Assembly (NCBI RefSeq): GCF_013359695.1
Contig: NZ_JABFMU010000017.1
Location: 1-64,000 of the forward strand
Source: Pseudomonas sp. C2B4
GTDB taxonomy: Bacteria; Pseudomonadota; Gammaproteobacteria; Pseudomonadales; Pseudomonadaceae
Reading direction: 5' to 3'
DNA: 64,000 bases
The position numbers and the translations under genes are program-made. This document shows, piece after piece, positions 31,920-41,339 of this stretch. The notes under the pieces are model-generated. The model searched no databases. It was not told the origin of the DNA and worked only from the letters and a program-made list of their open reading frames with translations. Numbering within the stretch: the first letter of the stretch is position 1; the number at the start of each line of letters is the position of its first letter.

Positions 31920-33116
31920 ATGACCCACCCCCGCTGGCTACGCAACGTGCGCCCCTACGGCGCCCCCGCCGGAGACCTGCTGATCGAAAACGGCCGCTTC
32001 ACCCAGCGCCGCCCGGCCTCGACCAGCGAGCTGCTCGCCACCGACATCGACGGCCAGAACCAATTGCTCACCGCAGCCTTGGTCGAAAGCCACGTCCATC
32101 TGGACAAAACCCTCTGGGGCCAACCCTGGCGCCCGAACAGCGCCGGCCCGACCCTCAAGGACTACATCGCCAACGAGCGTCGTGTACTGCGAGAAGTTGA
32201 AACCCCCATTGCACAACGCGCCGGCGCCCTGCTGGAAAACTGCATCGCCCGTGGCTCGCTGACCATGCGTTGCCACGTCGACATCGACCCGGAATTCGGC
32301 CTGCGTCACGTCGAAGCCATGCAGCAACTGCGTGAAAAATACCGCGACCTGATCGACCTGCAACTGGTGGTCTTCCCGCAAACCGGGCTGATCAGTCGCC
32401 CCGGCACCGCCGAGCTGATGCGTGAAGCCATGGCACTGGGCGTGGAGAACGTCGGCGGCCTCGACCCCTGCGGCATCGACAACGACCCCATCGCGCAACT
32501 GGACTTCGTATTCAACCTGGCCAGCGAATTCGAGCGTGGCGTCGACATCCACCTGCACGACAAGGGCGAACTGGGCCTGTGGCAGATCAGACTGATCGCC
32601 GATTACACCGAGCGCTTCGGGCTTCAGGGACGGGTAATGATCAGTCACGCCTATTGCCTGGGCATGCTGCCGTGGAGCCAGGTCAAACCGGTGGCCGAAC
32701 GCCTGGCGGCGCTGGAGATTTCGTTGATGAGTTCTGCGCCGGCCGATTGTGCGGTGCCGCCGTTCCTCGCCCTGCGCGAAACCGGGGTAAATGTGTGCCT
32801 GGGTTCGGACGGCATTCGCGATGCCTGGTCGCCCATGGGCAACGGCGACATGCTGGAGCGGGCGATGTTGCTGGCGTTTCGTTTCGACTTGAACAAGGAC
32901 GAGGAACTGGCAGCGGCGTTCGACGCGGCAACCGTCAACGGCGCCCGGGCGCTGGGCCGTGAAGGCTATAGCGTCGAGATTGGTCAGCCAGCGGACTTTT
33001 TGCTGATGCCGGTGCAGACCCTGGGTGAAGCCGTGGTGTCGCGGCCGCTGCGTCATGTTTATCGCGGGGGGCAGTTGATCGCTTCGGGTGGCCGATTGCT
33101 GGACAGTCGCCTGTGA
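31920..33116 (+). CDS. amidohydrolase, cytosine deaminase-like
   Basis: A 398-residue metal-dependent hydrolase close to the cytosine deaminase/AtzC branch. Metal and active-site motifs are ESHVHLDKT (about 57-65), VDIHLHDKGE (about 206), ISHAYCLG (about 240) and LGSDGIRDAWSPMGNGDML (about 298-316); the last resembles the CodA signature. The reaction is probably deamination or ring opening of a cyclic amide or pyrimidine-like compound. ATG 31920 has GAGGT upstream. A 4-base overlap couples it to the next amidohydrolase. Confidence 0.85.
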   Translation: MTHPRWLRNVRPYGAPAGDLLIENGRFTQRRPASTSELLATDIDGQNQLLTAALVESHVHLDKTLWGQPWRPNSAGPTLKDYIANERRVLREVETPIAQRAGALLENCIARGSLTMRCHVDIDPEFGLRHVEAMQQLREKYRDLIDLQLVVFPQTGLISRPGTAELMREAMALGVENVGGLDPCGIDNDPIAQLDFVFNLASEFERGVDIHLHDKGELGLWQIRLIADYTERFGLQGRVMISHAYCLGMLPWSQVKPVAERLAALEISLMSSAPADCAVPPFLALRETGVNVCLGSDGIRDAWSPMGNGDMLERAMLLAFRFDLNKDEELAAAFDAATVNGARALGREGYSVEIGQPADFLLMPVQTLGEAVVSRPLRHVYRGGQLIASGGRLLDSRL

Positions 33117-34600
33117 ATCGTATTGGCCTGAAAGCGAGCTGCGTGGTCGGCTTCGACGGCACCCGACATGTGCTCTGGCGCAACGGCGAAGTGGTCTTCG
33201 AGGGCTCGCGCATTGTCTTCGTCGGGCGCGATTATCCGGGGCCGGTGGATCAGTGGATCGATTATGGCAACGCGCTGATCGGCCCCGGTTTCATTGACCT
33301 GGATGCGTTGGGCGACCTCGACTCCACGGTATTGACCTTGGACAACGGCGACGAACGCGACATGGGGCGCATGTGGTCCGCCGAGTATCTGGCGCGGGGG
33401 CCCCGGGAGAGTTACAGCCCGGAAGAAGAAGTCTTCAAATACCGCTACGCCTTCACTCAGTTGATCCGCAACGGCATTACCACGGCCATGCCGATCACTT
33501 CGATGTACTACCGCGAGTGGGCGGAAACCTGTGACGAGTTTGCCGCCGTGGCTGGCGTCGCGGCCGAGCTGGGGCTGCGCACCTACCTGGGCCCCTGCTA
33601 CATGAGCGGCATGAGTTACTGGCAGGCGGACGGCACGCTGGCCCATCACTGGGATGAAGCCCGTGGCATGGCCGGACTCGACGCGGCTGAACGGTTTTTT
33701 CGGGATGTCGACGGTGCGAATGGCGGCCTGATTCGCGGTGCGCTGCTGCCGGACCGTATCCAGACCTGCACCCCGGCGCTGTTGCAACGCACCGCCGCGC
33801 TGAGTCGCGAGTTGAACGCACCGATCCGTTTGCATTGCTGCCAAGGCTTAAGCGAAGTGGCGATGGTCGAACAATTGCGCGGTGCTTCACCGCTGGGCTG
33901 GTTGCAGCAACTCGACCTGCTGACCCCGCGCAGCCTGCTGCCCCACGGTATCTACACCCGTGGCGATGATGACCTGCAACGGGTGGTGGACGGCGGCGCC
34001 AGCCTGGTGCATTGCCCGGTGGTATTTGCCCGGGACGGCGAGGCGTTGAACTCCTTCGGCCGCTATCGGGCCAAGGGCATTAATTTTGCCTTGGGCACCG
34101 ACACCTGGCCGGCGGATTTACTGGACAACATGCGCCAGGGTTTGAACATCGCCCGCCTGATGGAGGGTGGCAACACGCTGACCAGCACACTCGACCTTTA
34201 CAACGCCGCCACCCTCGGCGGCGCCAAGGCGCTGGGGCGCGATGACCTTGGCCGACTGGCGCCGGGGTGCAAAGCCGACATCACCGTGTTCAACCTGCGC
34301 GGTATGCACCTGGGACCGCTGTTCGATCCTTTGAAGAACCTGGTGCTGGCCGGACGCGGCGACGACTGCATCGCGAGCTGGATCGACGGCCGCTGCGTGA
34401 TGGCAGACGGTCAGGTCAAGGGTATCGACTACTCCGCCCTTCAACGCCAGGCCCAACGGCAATTCGAAAAACTGATGCGCAGCCACAGCGACCGGGCCTT
34501 TGGCCAACCGGACTGGAAAACCCTGTTCCAGCCGGCCATTCCGTTCGCCGACGACTACAGCGCACAGGCGCCACTGAGCGCCATTGATCCACTCCTTTAG
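33113..34600 (+). CDS. divergent TrzA/AtzA-type amidohydrolase
   Basis: A 495-residue protein of the chlorohydrolase/guanine deaminase-like amidohydrolase group. Typical parts are NALIGPGFIDLD (about 55-66), IRLHCCQGLSE (about 237), LVHCPVVFAR (about 298), LGTDTWPADLLDNMRQGLNIAR (about 325) and a KADITVFNLRG C-terminus. The first metal motif HxH is replaced by DLDALGDLD, so metal binding or chemistry may differ from the norm. The GTG start overlaps the previous stop. It presumably acts on the product or a relative of the neighbour's substrate. Confidence 0.8.
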   Translation: MNRIGLKASCVVGFDGTRHVLWRNGEVVFEGSRIVFVGRDYPGPVDQWIDYGNALIGPGFIDLDALGDLDSTVLTLDNGDERDMGRMWSAEYLARGPRESYSPEEEVFKYRYAFTQLIRNGITTAMPITSMYYREWAETCDEFAAVAGVAAELGLRTYLGPCYMSGMSYWQADGTLAHHWDEARGMAGLDAAERFFRDVDGANGGLIRGALLPDRIQTCTPALLQRTAALSRELNAPIRLHCCQGLSEVAMVEQLRGASPLGWLQQLDLLTPRSLLPHGIYTRGDDDLQRVVDGGASLVHCPVVFARDGEALNSFGRYRAKGINFALGTDTWPADLLDNMRQGLNIARLMEGGNTLTSTLDLYNAATLGGAKALGRDDLGRLAPGCKADITVFNLRGMHLGPLFDPLKNLVLAGRGDDCIASWIDGRCVMADGQVKGIDYSALQRQAQRQFEKLMRSHSDRAFGQPDWKTLFQPAIPFADDYSAQAPLSAIDPLL

Positions 34601-34612
34601 AGAACACTGCCC

Positions 34613-35275
34613 ATGCAAAGCTTCGATTTCAGCACCCTGAGTGCGCGGGACAAATACAAGATTCTGATCGGCAGCGTGGTGCCACGGCCGATTGCCCTGG
34701 TCACCACCGTCGACGGTGAAGGCCGCGTCAACGCCGCGCCGTTCAGCTTTTTCAACGCGCTCTCGGCCGATCCGCCGATCCTCGCGTTGGGCGTGGAAAA
34801 CTACGGTGACCAGAGTCCCAAGGACACCACGCGCAACATCCAGCTCAACCAGGAATTCACCGTCAACATCGTCAGCGATGCCCTGGTGGAAGCCATGAAC
34901 GTCTGCGCCGTGCCCTTCGCTCCCGGCTTCGACGAACTGACCGCCGCCGGCCTCACCGCCATCCCCGGCACCACGGTCAAATGCCCGCGCATCGGCGAAG
35001 CCCCGGTGGCGCTGGAGTGCCGGCGGATGATGGCGCTGAACATCGGTCAGTCGCGGGAGATCATCTTTGGCGAAGTGCTGATGGCCCATGTGCGCGATGA
35101 ACTGATCGACCCGAAAACCCTGTACATCGATCAACTGGGGCTCGATGCGATTGGGCGGATGGGTGGCCATGGTTATGCGCGCACGCGGGATTACTTCGAT
35201 TTGCCGACGCGGTCGCTCCAGGCCTGGACGGATGCGCCGGGAGGTGGAGAGCGGTTTTGGCCGGTGGCCAAGTAA
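34613..35275 (+). CDS. flavin reductase-like FMN-binding protein
   Basis: A 220-residue flavin reductase family protein (split-barrel FMN fold). Motifs are GSVVPRPIALVTTVDGEGRVNAAPFSFFN (about 21-49), PKDTTRNIQLNQEFTVNIVS and a C-terminal GRMGGHGYARTRDYFDLP. It may reduce flavin for a partner monooxygenase, though none is encoded in this operon. It lies 12 bases behind the second amidohydrolase and closes the operon before a composite REP hairpin. Confidence 0.87.
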   Translation: MQSFDFSTLSARDKYKILIGSVVPRPIALVTTVDGEGRVNAAPFSFFNALSADPPILALGVENYGDQSPKDTTRNIQLNQEFTVNIVSDALVEAMNVCAVPFAPGFDELTAAGLTAIPGTTVKCPRIGEAPVALECRRMMALNIGQSREIIFGEVLMAHVRDELIDPKTLYIDQLGLDAIGRMGGHGYARTRDYFDLPTRSLQAWTDAPGGGERFWPVAK

Positions 35276-35294
35276 TCAGCCTTCACACATAACC

Positions 35295-35443
35295 TGTGGG
35301 AGCGGGCTTTGGTGGCGAGGGGATTTATCCCCGTTCGGCGGCGAAGCCGTCGTAAAACCAGTAAATTCGATTTGCCTGAATTGACTGAGTTACTGGATTT
35401 GGGGCTGCTTCGCAGCCCAACGGGGATAAATCCCCTCGCCACA
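35295..35443. repeat. long composite REP hairpin, second copy
   Basis: Begins TGTGGGAGCGGGCTTTGGTG and has inner arms TGGCGAGGGGATTTATCCCC and GGGGATAAATCCCCTCGCCA, as at 24453-24617. The right outer REP arm is missing. The loop holds another stem, GGGCTGCTTCGCAGCCC. Confidence 0.88.
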
Positions 35444-35462
35444 AGAACCCTTTTGCCACAGA

Positions 35463-38400
35463 TCAGTGAAAATCCCGGCTGCGCACAGTGATGCCGTCCA
35501 ATAGCGGACTCAGATCACTCAATCGTCCGGCAATCAAATGTCGAACCTCACCTTCGCGCTCCCAGCGCCCGTCGACCTTGAGCAATTGCGAGCCGACCAG
35601 TACCTTGCGCTGCCGGTCGGCCAGGTCGCGCCAGACCACCACGTTGACGTTGCCGAACTCGTCTTCGAGGGTGACGAAGGTTACACCGCTGGCGGTGCCC
35701 GGCCGTTGTCGACCGGTCACCAGCCCGGCGACGCTGACTGGCCGCCCGTGCTCGACCTCCAGCAGCTCCCTGGAACTGCGGCAACGCCGGGCTTTCAATT
35801 CAGCGCGCAGCAAGGCCAGCGGATGGGGGCCGAGGGTGGTGCCCACGCAGGCGTAATCGGCGCGCAAGTCCTCGCCCACGGTGGGTTTGGGTAGCGTCAC
35901 CTCGCTCTCTTCCGGACTGGGCAGGCCGGCAAACAATCCGAACTGTTTCTGCACCCCGGCCACTTCCCAGCGCGCCCGGTGGCGATGACCGGCCAATCCA
36001 CGCAAAGCCCCGGAATCGGCCAGCAACGCCTGGGCACGGCCATCGAGCCCCGCCCGCTCGCCCAGGTCGGCGACATCGGCAAATGCACCGCGCGCGCGCG
36101 CCGCTTCAATGCGCCGGGCATCCTCCTCGCGAAAGCCCTTGACCATCCGCAGCCCCATGCGAATGGCCGGTTGTGCGCCGGCCATCGGTTCCAGGCTGCA
36201 ATCCCAGTCGCTGGCGCGCACGTCCACCGGGCGGATCTGCAAATGATGACGGCGCGCGTCCTGCAGGATCTGGTCCGGGCTGTAGAAACCCATGGGCCAA
36301 CTGTTGATCAGCGCACAGGCAAAGGCAGCCGGTTCGTGGCATTTCAGCCAGCAACTGGCGTAGGTCAGCAGGGCAAAACTGGCGGCATGGGACTCGGGAA
36401 AACCATAGCTGCCGAAGCCCTTGATCTGTTCGAAGATCTGCGCCGCAAACTCCGGGGTGTAGCCGTTCTTTTTCATCCCGGCGGCCAAGCGTTCCTTGTG
36501 CGGTTCGAGCCCGCCGTGGCGTTTCCAGGCAGCCATGGAGCGGCGCAGCTGATCGGCCTCGCCGGGGCTGTAGTCGGCGGCGACGATGGCGATCTGCATC
36601 ACCTGTTCCTGGAACAGGGGCACGCCGAGGGTTCTTTTCAACACCACCTCGAGCTCTGGCGACGGATAGCTCTCAGGCTCTTCCTTGTTTCGTCGACGCA
36701 GGTAGGGATGCACCATCCCGCCCTGGATCGGCCCCGGTCGGACGATGGCCACCTCGATAACCAGATCGTAGAACTCTTTGGGGCGCAATCGCGGCAGCAT
36801 CGACATCTGCGCTCTGGACTCGATCTGGAATACGCCAATGGTGTCGGCGCGACTGATCATGTCGTAGGTCGGCCGATCCTCGGGCGGGATCGTGGCCAGC
36901 GTCAGATTCAGGTTGCGGTGACGGCGCAGCAGGTCGAAACAGCGGCGTATCGCGCTGAGCATGCCAAGGGCGAGGATGTCCACCTTCAGCAATCCAACGG
37001 CGTCGAGGTCGTCCTTGTCCCACTGGATGATGGTGCGGTCGGCCATGGCGGCGTTTTCCACCGGCACCAGGGTGTCCAGTGGCTGCTCGGAAATCACGAA
37101 GCCACCGGGATGCTGCGACAGGTGTCGAGGGAACCCGATCAGTTGCCCGGTCAGGCTCAATACCCGTCGCAGCACCGGACTGTCCGGGTCGAACCCGCCT
37201 TCGCGCAGACGCTCCAGCGGCGGGGTTTCATCGCTCCAGTGGCCACAGCAGTCTGCCAGTGCGTTGATCTGGTCAGGAGGCAGACCCAGCGCCTTGGCCA
37301 CATCGCGCACCGCACCGGCGGCGTGGTAGGTGCTGACAACCGCCGTCAAGGCGGCACGGCCCCGGCCATAACGACGGAATATGTATTGCAGGACTTCTTC
37401 ACGGCGTTCGTGCTCGAAATCCACATCGATATCCGGCGGTTCGTTGCGCTCCTTCGACATGAAGCGCTCGAACAGCAGCGTGGTGCGATCCGGGTCGATT
37501 TCGGTGATTCCCAGGGCATAGCAGACCGCCGAGTTGGCAGCCGAACCACGCCCCTGACAGAGGATGCTTTGCTCACGGGCAAAGCGCACCACGTCGTGCA
37601 CCGTCAGGAAGTAGCTTTCATAGCCGAGCTCGGCGATCAGCTTCAGCTCCTCGTCGATCTGCGTGAGCACCTTCGGCTGTGGCCCCTTCGGCCAGCGCCA
37701 GTGGATGCCCTCTTCGGTCAAGTGCCGCAGCCACGAACTGGCGCTGTGCCCCTGGGGCACCAGCTCCTTGGGATACTGATAACGCAACTGCCCAAGGTCG
37801 AACGTGCAACGCCGGGCAATGACCCGCGTTTCGTCGAGCAAGGCTGGCGGATAAAGCTCGCGCAGGACGTCGAGGCCGCGCAGGTGCCTTTCGCCGTTGG
37901 GGTGCAGGCGCAGCCCGGCATCGGCCACCGGCAGGTGATGACGGATCGCGGTCATGGTGTCCTGCAAGGCACGGCGCCCACGGGCGTGCATGTGCACATC
38001 GCCGCTGGCCACGGCGGGCATTCGCAGCTCCCTGGCCAGGGCCAGCAGATCGTTCAGGCGCCGGGTGTCGTCCTGACTGCGATGCAACTGCACCGCCAGC
38101 CACAGGCGTTCGGCGAACACCTGCTTCAGCCAGCGGCCCTGCTCGAAGTCATCGACCGCGTCCGGCACCCACAACGCCAGAAGCCCCGGCAGGGGTTCGC
38201 TGAAATCCTCCCGCAGGATTTGATACTGGCCCTTCTGCGTGCGGCGACGGGCCTGGGTGATCAGGCGACACAGGGTCTGGTAGCCCTCGAGGTTTTCCAC
38301 CAGCAGCACCACTTTCGGGCCGTTTTCGATACGGACCTCGCTGCCGATGATCAGCGGCAGCTCCACCGACTTCGCCGCTTGCCAGGCCCGGACAATGCCG

Positions 38401-38540
38401 GCCAGGGTGCATTCATCGGTGATCGCCAGCGCCTGATAACCCTGTTTTTTGGCCCGTTGAAACAGTTCAAGGGCACTGGAGGCACCGCGCTGGAAACTGA
38501 AGTTCGACAGGCAGTGCAATTCGGCGTATCCCGCGTTCAT
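35463..38540 (-). CDS. dnaE2: error-prone DNA polymerase, alpha-subunit type
   Basis: C-family polymerase (DnaE2/ImuC) that does translesion synthesis with ImuA and ImuB after DNA damage. 1025 residues. An N-terminal PHP domain opens [22 protein letters not shown]. The palm carries [13 protein letters not shown] with the catalytic Asp pair, plus [15 protein letters not shown] and [28 protein letters not shown]-terminal OB part ([27 protein letters not shown]) follows. The start at 38540 (MNAGYAE) overlaps imuB by 4 bases. An 883-codon open frame antisense to it is a shadow. Confidence 0.95.
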   Translation of the reverse strand: MNAGYAELHCLSNFSFQRGASSALELFQRAKKQGYQALAITDECTLAGIVRAWQAAKSVELPLIIGSEVRIENGPKVVLLVENLEGYQTLCRLITQARRRTQKGQYQILREDFSEPLPGLLALWVPDAVDDFEQGRWLKQVFAERLWLAVQLHRSQDDTRRLNDLLALARELRMPAVASGDVHMHARGRRALQDTMTAIRHHLPVADAGLRLHPNGERHLRGLDVLRELYPPALLDETRVIARRCTFDLGQLRYQYPKELVPQGHSASSWLRHLTEEGIHWRWPKGPQPKVLTQIDEELKLIAELGYESYFLTVHDVVRFAREQSILCQGRGSAANSAVCYALGITEIDPDRTTLLFERFMSKERNEPPDIDVDFEHERREEVLQYIFRRYGRGRAALTAVVSTYHAAGAVRDVAKALGLPPDQINALADCCGHWSDETPPLERLREGGFDPDSPVLRRVLSLTGQLIGFPRHLSQHPGGFVISEQPLDTLVPVENAAMADRTIIQWDKDDLDAVGLLKVDILALGMLSAIRRCFDLLRRHRNLNLTLATIPPEDRPTYDMISRADTIGVFQIESRAQMSMLPRLRPKEFYDLVIEVAIVRPGPIQGGMVHPYLRRRNKEEPESYPSPELEVVLKRTLGVPLFQEQVMQIAIVAADYSPGEADQLRRSMAAWKRHGGLEPHKERLAAGMKKNGYTPEFAAQIFEQIKGFGSYGFPESHAASFALLTYASCWLKCHEPAAFACALINSWPMGFYSPDQILQDARRHHLQIRPVDVRASDWDCSLEPMAGAQPAIRMGLRMVKGFREEDARRIEAARARGAFADVADLGERAGLDGRAQALLADSGALRGLAGHRHRARWEVAGVQKQFGLFAGLPSPEESEVTLPKPTVGEDLRADYACVGTTLGPHPLALLRAELKARRCRSSRELLEVEHGRPVSVAGLVTGRQRPGTASGVTFVTLEDEFGNVNVVVWRDLADRQRKVLVGSQLLKVDGRWEREGEVRHLIAGRLSDLSPLLDGITVRSRDFH

Positions 38541-39952
38541 GCAAACCAGCCCTGCAACCACAACGGGCCGTCTTCGCCAACCGCACGCCAGGCCCACCCC
38601 TGTTGGCCGGTACGGGTTTCGATCAGATAGTAATCGCGACGCACGTCATCGCCGTCCCACCACCCGGATTCGATGCGCTCCGGCCCCATGAGGATACGCG
38701 TCGAATGCTCATGCACCGCCAGCGGTTCGGTCAGCAGCCAGCCCGGTCGCTTGACGCCCGGCAATGGCGCACAGGGCTGACTGTCGGCGCGGGCCTGCCA
38801 CGCACACTCGGGGCGGTGGTCGGCCTGAAAGCGCAAGCCATGCACGGCCTCATCCCCCAGCCGTGCGCGCAGGCGTTCGCGCAGTTGCTCCCAGGGCAAG
38901 GATTGCTGTGGACGGTCGTCGAACAGTTCCTGAAACTGGGGCACGAAGCTCGGCAAATCTTCGGCGCGCAGGCGAAACCCGCGCACCGGCGCCTCGACCT
39001 GTACCTGCTCCAGCCGCCCTCGGGCCAGCTCGAAAAGCATCGCCGGATCACGCTCGGCGCTGAGCAGGCCGACCTTGATCAGGGTGTCCGGCAGTCCGGC
39101 ATGTTCCAGATGCAGATCGAAACGCTGTACACCGCTGTCCCGGCCACACAGGAACGCCGACAGATCGCCGGTCAACCGACGCAATGGAAACAGCAGGGCT
39201 TGATGGGATTGCACATCGAAATTGAGCTCGATGCGCACGTCAAAACGATCCGGTGGTAGATAGAAGGCCAGCGCCAGCCGTCGCAACCCGAGCAGCGTGT
39301 CCAGGTGCTTGAGCACCTGGGCTTCGAAACGTCGGGCCAGGCTCTGCCGGGGTAGCGCCTGCAGCTGGCTCAAGGTGCGCAGTCCCATGCGCGACAACGC
39401 CGTGGCGACGCTGGCCTCCAGCCCGATCCGGTCGATGGGCAATTGCCCGAGGTGATACTGCAAGGCTTGATCGTCGGGCACCACCAGACCGTCATAGGCA
39501 TTGGCCAGCATCCGCGCCGCCACCGGGTTGGGCGCGGCCACGATACGGTGACGGAAACCCAACCCGGTCAGTTCCGCGCGTAATCGTGCCTCGAACTGCG
39601 CCCAGGAGCCGAACAGCCCGAGGCTGGACTCGATTTCAAACACCAGCGCACGCGGGTAATGCACGCTGACCTGAGCGCTGAAACCATAGGCCCAGGCCGC
39701 CAGGAACTGCTGCCAGCGTTCGATTTCGACGACGTCGTACTCGGCCGTGGCGAAGCCTTTGCTCAAGGCCTGGGCCGCGCTCATGGACTGGCCGGGGCGC
39801 AGGCCCAAAGCGCGTGCCGGACCGTTGACCGCCTGCAAGACCCGGCGCTGGGCCGGGCCGGTCAGCAGCGCCAGCGGCTCATCGGGGTCGGTGCGCTGAC
39901 GCAGTACCGCGTCCAGCGCCAATTGCGGGAACAAAATGCAGACCCAGCGCAT
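38537..39952 (-). CDS. imuB: ImuB, Y-family polymerase-like mutasome adaptor
   Basis: A 471-residue Y-family-like protein. N-terminal [20 protein letters not shown] has no DxD-type metal ligand pattern, and the usual second acidic motif is [12 protein letters not shown], so it is probably not a polymerase itself. ImuB in mycobacteria and Caulobacter is known as a catalytically dead hub joining DnaE2 to the clamp. The HhH region is near 175-215 ([22 protein letters not shown]). AGGTTGCC precedes the ATG. It lies 7 bases after imuA. Confidence 0.93.
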   Translation of the reverse strand: MRWVCILFPQLALDAVLRQRTDPDEPLALLTGPAQRRVLQAVNGPARALGLRPGQSMSAAQALSKGFATAEYDVVEIERWQQFLAAWAYGFSAQVSVHYPRALVFEIESSLGLFGSWAQFEARLRAELTGLGFRHRIVAAPNPVAARMLANAYDGLVVPDDQALQYHLGQLPIDRIGLEASVATALSRMGLRTLSQLQALPRQSLARRFEAQVLKHLDTLLGLRRLALAFYLPPDRFDVRIELNFDVQSHQALLFPLRRLTGDLSAFLCGRDSGVQRFDLHLEHAGLPDTLIKVGLLSAERDPAMLFELARGRLEQVQVEAPVRGFRLRAEDLPSFVPQFQELFDDRPQQSLPWEQLRERLRARLGDEAVHGLRFQADHRPECAWQARADSQPCAPLPGVKRPGWLLTEPLAVHEHSTRILMGPERIESGWWDGDDVRRDYYLIETRTGQQGWAWRAVGEDGPLWLQGWFA

Positions 39953-39959
39953 GGCAACC

Positions 39960-40577
39960 TCAATGCCCCACAGTGAAGGCAATCGGCGCCGAACGGGCCA
40001 GCCCGCCCCGGCACTTGAGCACGCGCAATTGCGCAGGCCTGGCATCGATGGCGATGCGCAGGGCCGCGGGTGACGGGTTGAGCGCTTCATGGATCGAGCG
40101 GTAGGCGAAGGCCAGGGTCGAGCCGGTTTCCGCCGCCACCTGCAAACGCCGCAACGCCCGGTCATCGGCCTTGTGCGGCCAGCACAGCACGGCGCCGCAA
40201 CTGCCCGAACGCAGGCATTGCTCCGCCGCCCACAGGGCGTCGCGCTCGCTGGCCTGGATGATCGACAACTGGCGCAGATCGACCCCGGCGTTCTGCCAGG
40301 CCTGGGGGTACGGCAAGAACGGCGGCGCCACCAACACAATGCGCTCGCCCGCCGCCGACAACCGCGCCAGCGCCGGCCACACCAGCTGCAACTCGCCCAC
40401 GCCCTGCCCGGCCAGGAGAATTTCGCTCAGCGCCGCTTCCGGCCAGCCCCCCGTGGGCAGCGCCGCATCCAGCGCGGCATGCCCGGTGGGTTGCGGGCTG
40501 GCAGTCGGCGGCGCAGGCCGGCCCTTCCAGACCTGGCCGCCATTGAACAGCGTATCCAGCGCAACGACGGCACCCAT
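39960..40577 (-). CDS. imuA: ImuA, RecA-like mutasome protein
   Basis: A 205-residue SulA/RecA-like protein needed with ImuB and DnaE2 for damage-induced mutagenesis. Segments LSEILLAGQGVGELQLVWPALARL, ERIVLVAPPFLPYPQAW and AAEQCLRSGSCGAVLCWP are characteristic. No intact Walker A is present, as usual for ImuA. The start overlaps the lexA2 stop by one base. Confidence 0.9.
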   Translation of the reverse strand: MGAVVALDTLFNGGQVWKGRPAPPTASPQPTGHAALDAALPTGGWPEAALSEILLAGQGVGELQLVWPALARLSAAGERIVLVAPPFLPYPQAWQNAGVDLRQLSIIQASERDALWAAEQCLRSGSCGAVLCWPHKADDRALRRLQVAAETGSTLAFAYRSIHEALNPSPAALRIAIDARPAQLRVLKCRGGLARSAPIAFTVGH

Positions 40578-41185
40578 CAGCCTTGCCTCACCAGGCCGCA
40601 GAACACCCCTTCGATGGCCAGGTCCCGGTCGGCTTCGACGATGATCGGCTGATAGGCCGGGTTGCGCGGCAACAGGCGCACGGTGTCGCCTGAGCGTTCG
40701 AAACGCTTGATGGTCACTTCACCGTCGAGACGCGCGACGACGATCTGGCCGTTGAGCGCCTCGGGGCTGCGGTGCACGCCCACCAGATCGCCATCGAGAA
40801 TGCCGTCCTCGATCATCGAGTCGCCGCGAACCCGCAGCATGTAGTCCGGCGTTCTGGAGAACATCGCCGGGTCGAGCAGCAAGCGGCTGTGGACCTCGGC
40901 ATCGGCCCCGATCGGCGCACCTGCCGCTACCCGACCGAGGACGGGAATATCCAGCAGTTCGGGGCGCGCCGGCTGGCCGAGCAATCGAATGCCCCGGGCC
41001 TGATGCGGGTTGACCTCGATGAAACCGGCTTCGGTCAGCGCCAGCACATGCTTGCGCGCCACGCTGCGGGAGGCAAAACCGAAGGCCTCGCTGATTTCAG
41101 CGAGGCTCGGGGACTGGCCGTGCTCCGCGATTCGCTCGCGGATGAAGGTCAGGATGGCGGTACGGCGGGGAGTGAGAGTCGTCAT
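40577..41185 (-). CDS. lexA2: LexA2 SOS repressor
   Basis: A 202-residue LexA. The HTH is in the N-terminal 65 residues (TAILTFIRERIAEHGQSPSLAEISEAFGFASRSVARKHV), the self-cleavage site Ala-Gly is in GRVAAGAPIG, and the catalytic Ser is in GDSMIEDGILDGD and Lys in VTIKRF. Pseudomonads often carry this second lexA heading lexA2-imuA-imuB-dnaE2. ATG 41185 (MTTLTPRRT) gives the family start; ATG 41194 (MYSMTT) has a better AAGAG site but lies inside the operator and upstream of the predicted transcription start. Confidence 0.92.
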   Translation of the reverse strand: MTTLTPRRTAILTFIRERIAEHGQSPSLAEISEAFGFASRSVARKHVLALTEAGFIEVNPHQARGIRLLGQPARPELLDIPVLGRVAAGAPIGADAEVHSRLLLDPAMFSRTPDYMLRVRGDSMIEDGILDGDLVGVHRSPEALNGQIVVARLDGEVTIKRFERSGDTVRLLPRNPAYQPIIVEADRDLAIEGVFCGLVRQG

Positions 41186-41188
41186 GGA

Positions 41189-41200
41189 GTACATTTGTAC
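41189..41200. promoter_or_regulatory. LexA2 operator
   Basis: Perfect palindrome GTACAAATGTAC, fitting the GTAC-N4-GTAC pattern reported for Pseudomonas LexA2. It covers the predicted -10 box and ends 3 bases before the lexA2 ATG, so LexA2 would autorepress the whole operon. Confidence 0.85.
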
Positions 41201-41222
41201 TCTTTTGCGATTTTTCTTACAA
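41194..41222 (-). promoter_or_regulatory. lexA2 operon promoter
   Basis: Minus-strand -35 TTGTAA (41217-41222), a 17-base spacer and -10 TACAAA (41194-41199). A start about 7 bases on would fall 1-3 bases before the ATG at 41185, giving a nearly leaderless mRNA. Confidence 0.55.
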
Positions 41223-41237
41223 GAACTTGTGGACGAC

Positions 41238-41339
41238 CTGTAGGAGCGAGCCTGCTCGCGATGGGCTACCAGACGACGCGTTTTTTCAGGCAACCCGCGT
41301 TATCGTTGACGTCCATCGCGAGCAGGCTCGCTCCTACAG
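41238..41339. repeat. REPIN, TAGGAGC variant
   Basis: Inverted pair reading CTGTAGGAGCGAGCCTGCTC; TAGG replaces the TGGG of the other copies on both arms, so the change is compensated. It touches the 3' end of the LysR gene. Confidence 0.9.

Noticed and set aside
35979..38630. 883-codon open frame antisense to dnaE2
   Set aside because: Compositional shadow of dnaE2: no recognisable domain, and the dnaE2 frame has intact polymerase motifs.
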